DNA of 64,000 nt. Origin: Hermatobates lingyangjiaoensis. Lineage: Eukaryota; Arthropoda; Insecta; Hemiptera; Hermatobatidae. Shown here one piece after another: positions 12,080-21,882 of the stretch. The first letter of the stretch is position 1. Every line of letters begins with the position of its first letter. The stretch is from positions 62,001-126,000 of the forward strand of contig JAPFBL010000371.1 in NCBI GenBank assembly GCA_026182355.1, read 5' to 3'. Position numbers and translations under genes: made by a program. Under the pieces are notes generated by a model. The model saw nothing but the letters and a program-made list of their open reading frames with translations. It made no database searches and was not told where the DNA came from.

Positions 12080-12230
12080 TAGGTAAAACCGTCATACCTC
12101 GTAAGATGATCTTAGAGTCGTTGGAGCGCTCGAGTAGGTTTTGTTGCGATCGAAGATGGACAACGTCCGAAAGCGCTCCAACGACTCTAAGATCATCTTA
12201 CGAGGTATGAAAGTTTTACCTATTTCTAGT
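12080..12230. mobile_element. Inverted PLE-like hairpin with hammerhead-like core
   Basis: Two arms of about 50 bp are near-perfect inverted copies: CATACCTCGTAAGATGATCT at 12094 and its complement near 12192-12213, with ACGACTCTAAG and GGAGCGCT closer to the centre. The flanking words ACTAGAAATAGG and CCTATTTCTAGT extend the symmetry. The centre holds TCGAAGATGGACAACGTCCG followed by AAAGCGCTC: a GGAC-AAC-GTCC hairpin, then GAAA and a self-complementary AGCGCT, the arrangement seen in the other hammerhead-like motifs, although the C-T-G-A of the core is changed. The outer CATACCTCGTAA word is shared with 45965-46215. Confidence 0.7.
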
Positions 12231-12239
12231 ATTTGGGTT

Positions 12240-13270
12240 AGCCCATATCTTTATAATTTCAAAATTAAAATTTAAAAAAAATTATTATCATCACGACTTT
12301 AGTACAATTCACTGCAAAGAAGTTCCAATAGGCATATTATCTGTTGATTTCGATTATATACGAATAGGTATAAAATTCAATTATGCAATTTTTAATGGAT
12401 TATTCTTAAAAATGAAATTAGCAGATAGAGAATATTATGGACCAAAAATTATAAAAGAGTTGACAATAGATGTGGAGCAAAAAGAGGGAAGTGGATATAG
12501 ATAAGAAATAATTGGAAAGAGAAGTGGGTGGGAGCTGGGGGGGTTGATTTAGAAGGGTGTAAGAGGATTGGTGCCAGCTTACAGCACAATGCCAGGTACC
12601 TTGCGATTGCTTCTTCGACACTCTCTATCCCCTATACTCTTAGCCGACTAGCGTGCAAGTTCTCAGTTTACTGTAAACTCACTCTCTCTCACACAAACAC
12701 GCGCGCGCACACGCACACACATACACACTCTCATTTATAAATCAACGTCCAAACTACAAAAAAAAATAAGAAAAAACCAAGATTTGAGATTAAGATCAGT
12801 TGAGATTTGATTCTGATATTAAAAATTTTTTTCAAATTTTTTATTGTAATTTTGAACGTTGATTTTGATTTCACATGTATTATTATGAAATCATATTATA
12901 TACATACAACGTACACACACTCTCTCTCCATCAAACTCACACACATGCACACAGTTACACACAACACACCATCTTTAGGAGAACAAAGAAGGAGACCTAA
13001 CGGATGACATGGCGATGGCTGGAAACCAATAATACAGCCACGTGCACACTCGGCTAGAAAGAAGAACAAAATTGGTAGGGAAGAAAAAAAATTGACAAAT
13101 CGAGGAATCAGGAGAAACATTAGATTGACGAATAAGCAAATACAGAATGTGGAGAATGATTAAAATTTTCAAAATGAGTAAGAGAACAGGAAGGAGAAGA
13201 TAATAAATATATATTGATATAGTATAATATATCTAATATACCTATAATATAACCTAATATATATATATAT
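12240..13270. other. Microsatellite-bearing non-coding stretch
   Basis: Contains CA-rich and CG-containing tracts (12690-12735), a CT/CA mixture at about 12910-12960 and a (TA)-rich tract at 13205-13270 that abuts the PLE fragment beginning at 13271. No gene or transposon end recognised. The peptides predicted across the CA tracts (THTHTHTHSH) are low-complexity artefacts. Confidence 0.6.
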
Positions 13271-13280
13271 CAGTAACGAC

Positions 13281-13610
13281 TCCTATCCTGTTCCTTCTGA
13301 TACATCTTGCACTTCCTGTAACTGCGTTTACCGTTTGGAGTGTACTCGATGTGATGCTTTTTACGTTGGCTTGGCTTCAACCAAGCTGAGCCTGCGTATG
13401 AACAATCACAGGGCGTCCGTTGGTCAGCGCAGAGACCTACCCATAGCTATCCATGCTAATTCCCATGACCTCCCTTTCAATGATTGTTTCAGGGTACAAA
13501 TCCTCAAACAAATCCCCGAGTCTAATCCCCATGTCACCCTTAGAGCTTCCGAAGAGGCATTCATATGCCTCCTTGGGGCTCGTTCTCCTCCTGGTCTCAA
13601 CCTGTCCGTT
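13281..13610 (+). pseudogene. Penelope-type GIY-YIG endonuclease fragment
   Basis: Open reading of about 110 residues. A cysteine cluster (C-T-S-C-N-C) and CTRCDAFYVGLASTKL carry the Y-V-G core of the GIY-YIG fold; then SLRMNNH supplies the catalytic-type arginine and the H that follows it. Further on are PIAIHANSHDLPFNDCF, VTLRASEEAFICLLGARSP and PGLNL, a C-terminal signature typical of Penelope elements, where this nuclease nicks the target for reverse transcription. The conserved stop after PGLNL is lost and the frame runs on into ATT repeats as a hydrophobic tail. There is no start codon of its own: it is the truncated end of a larger protein. Confidence 0.85.
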
Positions 13611-13856
13611 AATTATTTTTTATTTTATTTTATTATTATTATTTTATTATATTATTATTATTATTTTATTATTATTATTTATTTTTTATTATTATTATTT
13701 CGTATTTTATATATTTTTTATCTTGTTTTCTAAATAAATATTGGAAGGATTTCTATTTTTCCTCTCCTCCGCTGGGGGAGCAGCATTGCGGTGGTTCCAC
13801 GAGTTACTCTGGAGGCCAGTAGTAGTTTGCTTCTCAACGCGAGTACTTCGCACTTC

Positions 13857-13890
13857 TTCCGTTGACGACGGATGTCGAATATCGAAGTGA
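13857..13890 (+). ncRNA. Degenerate hammerhead-like motif of PLE copy A
   Basis: GTTGACGACGGATGTCGAAT followed by ATCGAAGTGAG aligns with the 17213-17250 motif. The CTGATGA box has decayed to GTTGACGA, but GAC-GGAT-GTC and GAATATCGA remain. Same location relative to the endonuclease end as at 17213. Confidence 0.45.
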
Positions 13891-13937
13891 GTTCTGTAGT
13901 GTCTTTCTGTGTTCTTTTCTATGTGTTTAAAGTGTTT

Positions 13938-13975
13938 ATATATATATATATATATTATATATATAATATACTTTT
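13938..13975. repeat. (TA)n tract between two inverted PLE ends
   Basis: An interrupted TA dinucleotide array joins the 3' terminus of PLE copy A (plus strand) to that of copy B (minus strand). Confidence 0.9.
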
Positions 13976-14545
13976 TCGTTAGAAATACGATCCAAAACGG
14001 ACAAATATTAGTTCAATATAGACAGAGAAACATAGAGAAATCAAAAGAACACACTTACAGTCTCTAATTTTTGGTTTGAACCATTTCAGGAGAGATAAGA
14101 GAGGGAAAACCAAGCGCACTGCTTCAGAGACGGTTGAAGACCAACAGTGTTGCCGCATGCGCGCCCGGTCACAGAAAATAAGATAGACAGGAATCAATTT
14201 ATAATTACATTAAATTAATGAAATATGAAAACAATAAATAAATAAAAGAAAAAAATTGAAAAAATTAAGGGAAATTGATACATATTAACGAACAGAGAAA
14301 TCGATACATAAACAAAAGTACTGACTAAGCTATGATAGAATAAAATAAAATTGAGAATAAAAATAATAATAATAAATGAAATAATTTATTAAAAAAAAAA
14401 ATTGTTGATAAAATATGAAAAGGCAAGGAACTTTTAAACATTATCGTTTTTGATTGAGGCCAGGTGCACTGCGCGCACTTAATAGCCAAATATGGGCTTC
14501 TTCGGAGGCTCGTAGTGTGAGATCTTTGCAGTCGGGGGGTATTAT
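13965..14545 (-). mobile_element. Penelope-like element, 5'-truncated 3' end (copy B)
   Basis: Minus-strand copy lying tail to tail with copy A. On the minus strand it begins at a (TA)n tract (14553-14572), contains the last codons of the GIY-YIG protein (14441-14540), an AT-rich 3' UTR, the word CTTGGTTTTCCCTCTCTTAT, a degenerate hammerhead-like core (14061-14093) and the terminal block GGATCGTATTTCTAACGAAA directly before (TA)n. This terminal block recurs next to (TA)n at 24558, 29407 and 43255, defining the 3' end of a subfamily different from copy A. Confidence 0.8.
14441..14540 (-). pseudogene. C-terminal end of a Penelope GIY-YIG endonuclease
   Basis: About 32 residues on the minus strand: the segment LTLRASEEAHIWLLSARSAP then GLNQKR and a stop codon. 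It matches the same segment of copy A (VTLRASEEAFICLLGARSPP). Upstream the reading enters a (TA)n tract read as Tyr-Ile repeats, so the rest of the protein is absent. The natural stop codon is preserved here. Confidence 0.8.
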
Positions 14546-14574
14546 CGCAGAATATATATATATATATATATAAA

Positions 14575-15160
14575 TAGAAAATCTTGACTGCTGATAGTCA
14601 AGTACCTGTTGTGCTAGAATAGATCTGGTAGAACTGATAAGCAAATACTTGACCTGTTGAATCACCTGAACATAAAGAAGTTTGCTACTAATAAAAAAGC
14701 TTGATTGGCTCAATGAATTTAGTACAGAAATCTGGCCAATAGTTGTAGTATAAATACGAAAACAGAAGTATCATAAAATCAGTATCAACGAAAAAAAAAG
14801 TTTGATGAAAAAAAATAAATTTCAAATACTTTAACGCTCAAACTCAGATATCATCTAAAATTCAAATTATGAAAGAGGCATATTAAAATTAAAATGAATT
14901 AATGTTCCAAATTAATATTTAAGAAATCGATAGAATTATATCTTGCTAGTTTTCTTTTACGTATAGTTACTTGACTTTATAAAGAAGTCTCCCAATAGCA
15001 AAATATATTTCGAACTTTTTTAAAATATAAAAAAAAGTATATCTGACTTCTTTGTCTGAATATTATAAGTTATTTAAAACCAACAAAATTTTCTAGCAGT
15101 TAATGAAATAACTGATGATATTATTTTTGAAATATATTATTAGACACAATAAATGGATTT
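14575..15160. other. AT-rich stretch, nothing recognised
   Basis: No gene, repeat boundary or RNA could be supported. Confidence 0.4.
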
Positions 15161-15161
15161 A

Positions 15162-15388
15162 TAACCATGGAGATTGAAAGTACTGATTAAAGTAGATTTA
15201 AATGTCTTGAGTTCTTTTAAAAAAAAAATATCTTTTGATTATGTGTAAATTCAGTGTTCAGTGTTCGTGAGTACAGAGATAAGTCATATTTAATTCACTA
15301 CGACTAGCGCCCCAGATAAGGCAGGCGCTACCTATTGAATAATTTCAAAATTGAATAATTTCAATTATTTAGTTATAAATTACAATAT
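15162..15388 (+). repeat. Direct repeat copy 1, flanking the 15.4-17.8 kb PLE array
   Basis: Shares AACCATGGAGATTGAA, GTAGATTTAAATG, ATCTTTTGATTATGTGTAAA, GAGATAAGTCATATTTAATT, CACTACGACTAGCGCCCCAG and TTAGTTATAAATTACAATAT with 17830-18024, in the same order and orientation. Copy 1 has about 35 extra bases after GATAAGG. The two copies bracket a cluster of inverted PLE ends. Either an unusually long target duplication or a local segmental duplication is possible. Confidence 0.85.
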
Positions 15389-15484
15389 ATAAAAAATATA
15401 TGTATGTGTGTGCATGTACATGCATATATGTGTATGTACATGAGCGTAAGTATATATAGTACATATACGAGTTCGAGATTAACA

Positions 15485-15650
15485 AAGAGCAGCACACAAA
15501 GTAGGGAAACACACTTACAGACTCAAATTTTCGGGTAATCCGTCTTCAGGAGAAAAGAGAATGGGAGACCAAGCACGTTGTAGGCGCAACGGCAAGAAAC
15601 CAACCCGGCAACCGCCAGTGCTGTCAACCGTACCCGGTCTTAAAGTATAA
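15485..15650 (-). mobile_element. PLE 3'-end fragment with hammerhead-like motif
   Basis: On the minus strand: GCACGTTGGTGTCT-like 3' UTR words, GGTCTCCCATTCTCTTTTCT, the core CTGAAGACGGATTACCCGAA (15520-15553), then a TGAGTCTGTAAGTGTG end. It belongs to the same group as 27395-27610 and 29650-29730. A TA-containing tract (15440-15465) lies at its outer edge. No coding part is present. Confidence 0.7.
15520..15553 (-). ncRNA. Hammerhead-like motif
   Basis: On the minus strand TCTC precedes CTGAAGA; then come one extra C, a short GG-ATTA-CC hairpin and CGAAAATTT, then GAGT. Three base pairs of helix I can form (TCT/GAG shifted by core rules: C-G, T-A, C-G). The core bases C3-U4-G5-A6-N-G8-A9 and G12-A13-A14 are all present. 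Confidence 0.5.
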
Positions 15651-15929
15651 AATTAGGAAAAGATATAAACAGAAACTCAGATAAGCAGTACTGGTTGGGT
15701 AAAACTATAAATAGGTGAAAAATTATAAACAATATAAGATAAAAACAAACTATAAAAAACAAAAATAATGATAGAGAAAAGAAGAAAAAATAAATAAATA
15801 AATAAAAATAAATACAATACAAAAAACTTGCATTGGTTGTTTTAGTAAATAAAAGATATAGTACATATATATATACATATATATATAAAGATTTCACATA
15901 AACACGTGAAATAACAATCAATGAGCAAA

Positions 15930-16052
15930 CCACAATAAGAAAATGGGAAAACAAGACTAAGATCAGTTGGGTTTTTGACTCTGACGAAGACCGTTTGTTA
16001 CGGTTGAATGATCTTAGTATTGTTTTCCCATTTTCTTATTGTGGATTGATAT
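15930..16052 (+). mobile_element. PLE-like hairpin with hammerhead-like motif (partner family 37868-37990)
   Basis: Two arms (about 15932-15968 and 16008-16052) are inverted copies containing CCACAATAAGAAAATGGGAA and AACAAGACTAAGATC. Between them lies GACTCTGACGAAGACCGTTT and GTTACGGTTGAATGATC. The same structure, in the opposite orientation, is at 37868-37990, and both are preceded or followed by ATAACAATCAATGA and a TTTCACATAAACACGTGAAA word. (TA)-rich tracts flank both sides (15860-15890 and 16048-16072). Confidence 0.7.
15977..16020 (+). ncRNA. Hammerhead-like motif
   Basis: GACT, then CTGACGA, one extra A, a strong hairpin (ACCGT-TTGTT-ACGGT, with a flanking G-T wobble), then GAATGATCTTAG. 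The better preserved relative at 37895-37937 reads GAAAGATCTTAGTC, where AGTC pairs with the upstream GACT as helix I. In this copy base 15.1 and the last helix-I base are changed, so it is probably inactive. Confidence 0.55.
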
Positions 16053-16072
16053 ATATATTTATATATATATAC

Positions 16073-16650
16073 ACAATAAAAGAAACGGTCCAGCGGACTT
16101 TTTTACAATAAAATAAAAAACGAAGGAAACACACAGAAAGAACAGACATAACTCACATCGATATTTCGACAATCGTCGTCATCAGGAGGTGCGAAGAGCG
16201 AAGAGTCCCCAGGAAGACAGGGCGGTACTGAACTCGGAACCGCAGCCAGTACCCCACCACTTACCACCAAGCGGGGGAAGGGAGGGAAGGAAATGAAGAG
16301 CCAAATTAAGACGTAAAAGGAACGAGGTAAAAATTATAACTATAAAAAATTATAAAAAAGTAGATAAATCAAATTAAAATTAATAAAAATAATAAATAAA
16401 AAGTAAAATAAAAAATAATAAATAAATAAAAAAAATAATAAATAAATAAAAAAAAATAATAAATAAATAAATAAATCATAAATAAATTATCGGTTGAGGT
16501 TGAGTCCGGGGGGAAGAGCGAGCATCAAGTAAGCATATGTATGCCTCCTCTGAAGCTCTTAGGGTAACTTTATTGTTGGTTTCGGGGATCTGTTTCAGGA
16601 TCTGAACCCTGAAACAGTCATTGAAACTGAGTCCATGCGAGTTCGCATGG
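16073..16650 (-). mobile_element. Penelope-like 3' end, inverted copy (copy C)
   Basis: Forms the left arm of a ~1.2-kb inverted repeat with 16765-17310. On the minus strand it holds the last third of the GIY-YIG reading, an ATTT-rich UTR, CTTCCCTCCCTTCCCCCGCT, the hammerhead-like motif (16154-16191), then GTGTTTCCTTCG and a terminal GTCCGCTGGACCGTTTCTTT next to (TA)n. The same terminal word next to (TA)n is seen at 27145-27165. Left and right arms are very similar over more than 500 bp, suggesting recent formation. Confidence 0.85.
16154..16191 (-). ncRNA. Hammerhead-like motif
   Basis: Inverted twin of 17213-17250: CACCTC, CTGATGA, extra C, GAC-GATT-GTC hairpin, GAAATATC, GATGTG on the minus strand. 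Helix I pairs at five of six positions. All core bases are present. Confidence 0.6.
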
Positions 16651-16940
16651 ATGTGTTTACCGACTGGATTGCACTCAGTGTGACTCCTTTTGCGTTGGCT
16701 TAACTTCTAATAAGTTGAGCCTTCGTATGAATGGTCATAGGGCTTCAGTCGGTCAACGAGTAACTATCCTGTAGCCATCCATGCGAACTCGCATGGACTC
16801 AGTTTCAATGACTGTTTCAGGGTTCAGATCCTGAAACAGATCCCGAATCCAACAATAAAGTTACCCTAAGAGCTTCAGAGGAGGCATACATATGCTTACT
16901 TGATGCTCGCTCTTCCCGGACTCAACTCAACCGATAATTT
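16651..16940 (+). pseudogene. Penelope GIY-YIG endonuclease fragment with frame breaks
   Basis: Reads VYRLDCTQCDSFCVGLTSNK then LSLRMNGHRASVGQR in one frame, then loses frame around 16755-16800. It resumes near VTLRASEEAYICLLDARSSR in another frame, ending QLNR with a stop. The tyrosine of the Y-V-G core is replaced by Cys (FCVGL). A short deletion relative to copy A removes the PIAIHANSH region. The frame breaks and changed core residue show that it is inactive. Confidence 0.8.
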
Positions 16941-17212
16941 ATTTATGATTTATTTATTTATTTATTATTTTTTATTTATTTATTTATTATTTTTTATTTT
17001 ACTTTTTTTTATTATTTTTATTAATTTTAATTTGATTTATCTACTTTTTATAATTTTTTATAGTTATAATTTTTACTCGTTCCTTTTACGTCTTAATTTG
17101 GCTCTTCATTTCCTTCCCTCCCTTCCCCCGCTTGGTGGTAAGTGGTGGGGTACTGGCTGCGGTTTCCGAGTTCAGTACCGCCCTGTCTTCCTGCGGGACT
17201 CTTCGCTCTTCG

Positions 17213-17250
17213 CACCTCCTGATGACGACGATTGTCGAAATATCGATGTG
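17213..17250 (+). ncRNA. Hammerhead-like motif
   Basis: CACCTC precedes CTGATGA; an extra C, then a GAC-GATT-GTC hairpin, then GAAATATC and GATGTG. In hammerhead terms G12-A13-A14-A15.1, a two-base loop, U16.1 and C17 (the cleavage nucleotide) are in place, and CACCTC/GATGTG pairs at five of six positions as helix I. The extra C between A9 and helix II is not in the textbook core. It sits just 3' of the endonuclease UTR, as reported for ribozymes of Penelope-like elements. Confidence 0.62.
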
Positions 17251-17295
17251 AGTTATGTCTGTGTCTTTCTGTGTGTTTCCTTCGTTTTTTATTTT

Positions 17296-17326
<31 letters not shown>

Positions 17327-17327
17327 T

Positions 17328-17480
17328 GATAAAATTATCGACCGTAGAAGAGAAACAAAACTAAAGTTTCTGGGACTCAGTCAGTTCTTCCGGTTCAAAT
17401 TAAACTCTTATTGCCTTGACAGTGGCAATGAGAATTTAATTTGAACCTGAAGAACTGACCGAGTCCCGATAAACTGTAGT
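17328..17480. mobile_element. PLE-like hairpin (family of 43270-43630)
   Basis: Inverted arms contain GGGACTCAGTCAGTTCTTCC and its counterpart GAAGAACTGACCGAGTCCCG, plus TTCAAATTAAACTCTTATTG and CAATGAGAATTTAATTTGAA. The centre is only about 10 bp (CCTTGACAGTGG). The left edge is a (TA)n tract. The larger relative at 43270-43630 has the same arms with about 190 bp more in the middle. Confidence 0.75.
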
Positions 17481-17829
17481 TTTGTGTATATATGTATAAA
17501 TATATATATCTATTAGTTGTATTACTTGTATAATTATATATTAGGACAAGATATAAGAGTATATATATGCATATATATGAATTCCTAAGGTTTATATTTT
17601 TAAATAAACTTAAATTATTATGTAACAGTATTCGAAGAACCGTATAGGAAATTTAAGCTTATAACTGTATTATCAGATTTTAGTTCATTTTATGAAATAT
17701 TAATATAATTTATTTTAAAAAATAATTATTGTAAAAATAATACCTTGTTTGGAGCATGTTTCAATAAAGAATTTAAAAAAGAAAAAAAAAATCGATAAAA
17801 TAAAATAAGTAGTTTTTTTTTTTTTTTAT

Positions 17830-18024
17830 TAACCATGGAGATTGAACGTACTGAGTAAAGTAGATTTAAATGTTTTGAGTTCTTTTTTAAAAAAAATATC
17901 TTTTGATTATGTGTAAATGCAGTTCAGTGTTGGTGAATATAGAGATAAGTCATATTTAATTCACTACGACTAGCGCCCCAGATAAGGTATTTCAATTATT
18001 TAGTTATAAATTACAATATTAACT
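17830..18024 (+). repeat. Direct repeat copy 2 (partner 15162-15388)
   Basis: See 15162-15388: same order and orientation, with CACTACGACTAGCGCCCCAG in common. It is preceded by a 15-bp poly-T run. Confidence 0.85.
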
Positions 18025-18590
18025 TAGAACATATAGAGTCATCCAAAAATGATAAACCATTACTATTTTAAGCAGCTCTTTTGCTGAATGTGACCTCTTT
18101 TGCAAGCATTGCTATTAGATATCAACTGGAGTGATTTTACCACTTTCTAGCAAAGTGCTGAGTAAAGTGGGCAACCCTCCTTTACTTTCCCTCTCTCTCT
18201 CTCTCTCTCTACTGCTATTACACAATACCACTCATAAATAAGTCAAGCCCGAAGTACTTACACTTCACAAGTTGGACAAATGACAGATGCAACTGTAAAT
18301 AACTTTCCTGCTGTACGCTACAAATAATTTAAATAGAATCCTCACTTTCTTCATTTGTATGAAATTACCTTTGTTTTTTCGTATTCATTACAAATATTTA
18401 TTATAATTATATATTACATTATTCATTCATCTCTGTTTATATTATAAAATGTTATAACTTTTTTTTTATCTAACAATAAATCATGTGCTCCTTGTATGTC
18501 ATGAATTGACCGTTGTTATAAAGATAAGGTTGTAAGACTTGGATAACATACTGAACTTGGATTAAAGTTCATTAATAATACTAACAATCT
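18025..18590. other. Non-coding stretch with a (CT)n microsatellite
   Basis: A (CT)n tract lies at about 18189-18210. No other feature is supported. Confidence 0.5.
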
Positions 18591-19515
18591 CATTAGTATA
18601 ACTACAGCAGTAATAACATTTTTAAAAAGCCAAAGTAAAAATTTTCTTGATACGAAATAATCTCCTACAAGAGAACACGGCTTTTGTTCAAGTAGCCAGT
18701 GGATTTCTTACATCGTTTACTTCACAACCTTCTATATTGAATATATAAGCCAAATTTTTAAATTTAAAACAGGAAAATACTCTTATTTTCTCTGAAAAAA
18801 CATCATAAACATCGAAAAAAAAAACCTTTTAAGATAATTTATAATTAAGAATATACGTTAATTACATGTAATAATCTTCAAACGAAAGATTTCAATTCTG
18901 AATTATTTTTTACATTTCTGGTCTTTTATGGAAATTTTATAGCTCCTTAGTATTTAGTAAAATCATTTTTTAGTAAAAAAAGCCAGCGATTCAATATAAT
19001 TTAAAACTTTTATAGTTCAGAGCTTCTAATTTTTGAAAGTAGTAAATACGAACTATTAGACTAGAATAGTGAAAAAACTGGATATTTGTCAACAAACATA
19101 AATCCTCTTTCTTGAGGAAAGAGTCCATTGTCGCATTCAATATCATGGTAAGATACTACAATTCACAAAGATGAAGTAATTATAACTGTTATTAAGTTTT
19201 GTTCAAGAGTGCAATATATAAGTTTATTCAAACATTTTATGAGACAAATCAATCATACCATGGAAGACAAAGGCAAATTTATTTTTGTTTATTAGCGGTG
19301 ATTTTTTACATGTAATACTATTATTCCTCTTATATCTCATATAAGTCAATCAATTATTTACATTTTTCCATTATAAACATCAATTTATTTCAGTGGATTT
19401 GCTAAAAAAATTCCAAGTCAATGTAAACAATGAAAAGAAATATCAAGAATTTGACAAGCATAGCCGGTGATCCCTTAGTCCAGGATAAACAAACAGTTCT
19501 TATAGCTTTATTACT
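18590..19515 (-). repeat. Right arm of the long inverted repeat (partner 1-700)
   Basis: Reverse complement matches 1-700, with GTATAACTACAGCAGTAATA near its start and CCGGTGATCCCTTAGTCCAG near its end. An internal block at about 18965-19290 is absent from the left arm. The partial copy at 21400-21650 shares ACAGCAGTAATAAAACTTTT and AGAACATGTCTTTTGCTC. Unclassified dispersed family. Confidence 0.75.
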
Positions 19516-20030
19516 GTTTGCCCTGATTAAAATTGCATGAATTTTTTTATAAATTTCTAATTTTTTGTTCCATTTTTGGTAAAATTTTCATGATTTTTTA
19601 ATGAGCCGTTTAGCGTCAAAAAAAACATTTTCTGAAAACAGAAATCGTACTGTAACGCCCCTTAGAAGAATGTAATTTTAAAAAAAATTATTTCAACTCA
19701 TTCTCCACATAATGTTCTATCTCTAGACATAGTTTCATTTGGATCCGTCAAACAGTATGGCTTGTATTGCTCTAAGAAGCTTTGGGATTAAATTATAAGT
19801 CAAATTTTTTATATTTTATTGAAAAAAAAATATTTCCCAATGCTTTAAAATTCTGAATATATTTTTCGTTTTTTTCATTTGTAACCACAAAGATAATGCC
19901 AAAATTTGAAAACTCTAGAGTTAGCAGTTTAGAATAAAAACATTTTTTCTAAAAACCGGTTTTTGACAAAAAAAAGTGACTTTCCCGTCATGCATAATTC
20001 TTTCCAAATAATAGGGATCATCTCATCTAC

Positions 20031-20312
20031 ACTATCGGGCCCATTTTGGTGTAAAATATCAACTTGATCCATCAAAGATTCTGGACCGTAGCGTGGTAAC
20101 AAGCAAAGCTTGTTACAATTTGCGTACAATTTTCGTACAATTTGCGTACAATTTGCGTACAATTTGCAAAGCTTGTTACCACCCACCCACCCACCCATAC
20201 ACACACAGACATCATCGAGAAAACATCATAAAACGACTTCTGGGGCCTCAAAACATATAATTGCGTCAAAATTCGAATTTTTTCACGATCACTATACTTT
20301 ACTTATAGTAAA
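20031..20312 (+). repeat. Dispersed repeat, copy 1, containing a 12-bp tandem array
   Basis: Shares ACTTGATCCATCAAAGATT, CACCCACCCACCCA, ACACAGACATCATCGA and a TCACTATACTTTACTTATAG end with the copy at 21651-21882. This copy also carries about five tandem 11/12-mers of the TACAATTTGCG type (20115-20165), bracketed by GCAAAGCTTGTTAC words that make a small direct repeat. A partial third end is at 21890-21975. Confidence 0.75.
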
Positions 20313-20329
20313 GTAAAAACATTTGGAAA

Positions 20330-21180
20330 ACGGGATTCTAAAAAAAAAACTACTTGTTTTCTCTAGAAATACAAAAAACCTTGACATAGTGGTTTTTGAC
20401 AAGTGTTGTCATAAAGTAAACGTATAAAATGATACACATGTCACATGTGTGAAAGAAGAGCAATTCCAAAAAGAGATCAAATAGTGGCTATTTAGATTTG
20501 ATTTTGAGGTAGAAAAGTGTCTCGGTCAAGTGGGAAGAATTTAAAGAATGAATGAAAAATGAGCACACACCGAGCTACTTGGTGCATGAATTGTCTGGGA
20601 GACACAGTAGGCTAATTTTGCCTGTCTGGCCTGATGGAACTGTTTACATCCCTGAAGCAGAGTGATATCATCTCAGTTCCATCTCAGATAAAGTGACTGC
20701 ATTACAGTTGTCTGTCCTTCCAACCATCTAAACCAGCAATAGGAAAACTTTTCACAAGAAAAAGAGCATTCAACAATACAATATGCTATTGAAGTTGTAA
20801 ACTAACTGTTAAAAATTAATATTTCAATTGAATTAAAGTCGTGTATTGGAATAAACTTAGCACTAGTAGAAGGAACATACCTCTCTATTCCCTTATTCAC
20901 TTTTAATGGTTTATACAGGTCTGATATGTTTAAGAGCCTTATTGTTTTTTTTTATAAATCATATCAACTTTTCTACTTATTTTTTAGCTAGCAAAAACTC
21001 CTTCTAGAATGTGAAAACGAAATAAAATATGTCATCACTTGTTAACTTTCAAGCCGTCAATACCCCATGGTCTTGTTGGTAGAATATTTTGATTGAATGA
21101 ACACATTTTGATGTCGACTTAAAAGAAAGTCTCTTATCTTTTTCTTAAGATACTGTTAAGTTGTTCTATGATTCAAATAA
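20330..21180. other. Non-coding stretch, nothing recognised
   Basis: No gene or element end could be supported between the two copies of the 20-kb dispersed repeat. Confidence 0.4.
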
Positions 21181-21399
21181 GAAATCTAGAGTGGTCTACA
21201 CTCAACTTTACTAGAAGTAAACATAATATCAAACTTTTTGGTTATACAATATGTAATATCCCATTTAGGCATAATAGAAATGGTAAATGGGGGATGTTTA
21301 TTGGTTTTCAATTCTTGGAGGTATACATATAGTGATTGATCGAGTTACTAATATACATGCTTATTTTTGTTTGTCACACTGGTGAATTACTGCATTGGT

Positions 21400-21650
21400 A
21401 TTACCACAGCAGTAATAAAACTTTTGTAAGGCCAAAGTGAAGATTTTGTGTTACGAAAGATTGTCTTACAAAAGAACATGTCTTTTGCTCCTATAGCTAG
21501 TGAATCACCTTCATCGTCATCTGTAACATTAATTACATGGTTGTATATCTCATTTCCTTCTAAATTTAAGATTTATGCTAAAGTTTTCCCATTACTGCTT
21601 CAAAATCTTACTTTTTTATCTGAATTTGTCACAGAAATTTAGGACATATC
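21400..21650 (-). repeat. Partial third copy of the 1-700 / 18590-19515 family
   Basis: Diverged match to the first part of the 18590 copy, in the same orientation. The open frame 21448-21642 inside it is probably fortuitous. Confidence 0.6.
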
Positions 21651-21882
21651 CACACAACGAGGCTGATTTTTGTGTAAAATACTAATTTGATCCATCAAAG
21701 ATTGTGGACTGTACTGTCCCTCAAACGTTTTTATACACACCCACCCACCCACTTACATTCACACAGACATCATCGAAAAACGTGATAAAAAAACTTTGGG
21801 GATCTACAACATGTAAATCTACCAAAATCTCAAGATCGAAATGTTTTTAATAATCACTATACATTACTGATAGTAATGTAAA
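21651..21882 (+). repeat. Dispersed repeat, copy 2
   Basis: Aligns with 20031-20312: TTGATCCATCAAAGATTGTG, CACCCACCCACCCACTTACA, ACAGACATCATCGAAAAACG and a TCACTATACATTACTGATAG end. It lies directly after the 21400 repeat copy, so the two families may be parts of one larger repeat (the same order occurs at 18.6-20.3 kb). Confidence 0.72.

Larger units (their letters stand above)
13271..13937 (+). mobile_element. Penelope-like element, 5'-truncated 3' end (copy A)
   Basis: Starts directly after a (TA)n tract and ends in another one (13938-13975). It contains the C-terminal GIY-YIG endonuclease (13281-13610), then an A/T-rich ATT-repeat stretch (13612-13740), a GC-richer 3' UTR (13760-13890) and a degraded hammerhead-like core at 13857-13890 (GACGACGGATGTCGAATATC). 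The closing word GTGTCTTTCTGTGTTC is shared with the ends at 17258, 27349 and others. No reverse transcriptase domain is left. Copy B follows tail to tail on the opposite strand. Confidence 0.82.
16651..17310 (+). mobile_element. Penelope-like element, 5'-truncated 3' end (copy D)
   Basis: The right, longer copy of the inverted pair. It starts with TGTTTACCGACTGGATTGCA, encoding the beginning of the GIY-YIG nuclease, and runs through endonuclease, ATTT-repeat UTR, GGTGGTAAGTGGTGGGGTAC, the hammerhead-like motif at 17213-17250 and the word GTGTCTTTCTGTGTGTTTCC before (TA)n at 17300-17326. The segment 16651-16764 is present only in this copy and forms the loop between the arms. Confidence 0.85.
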
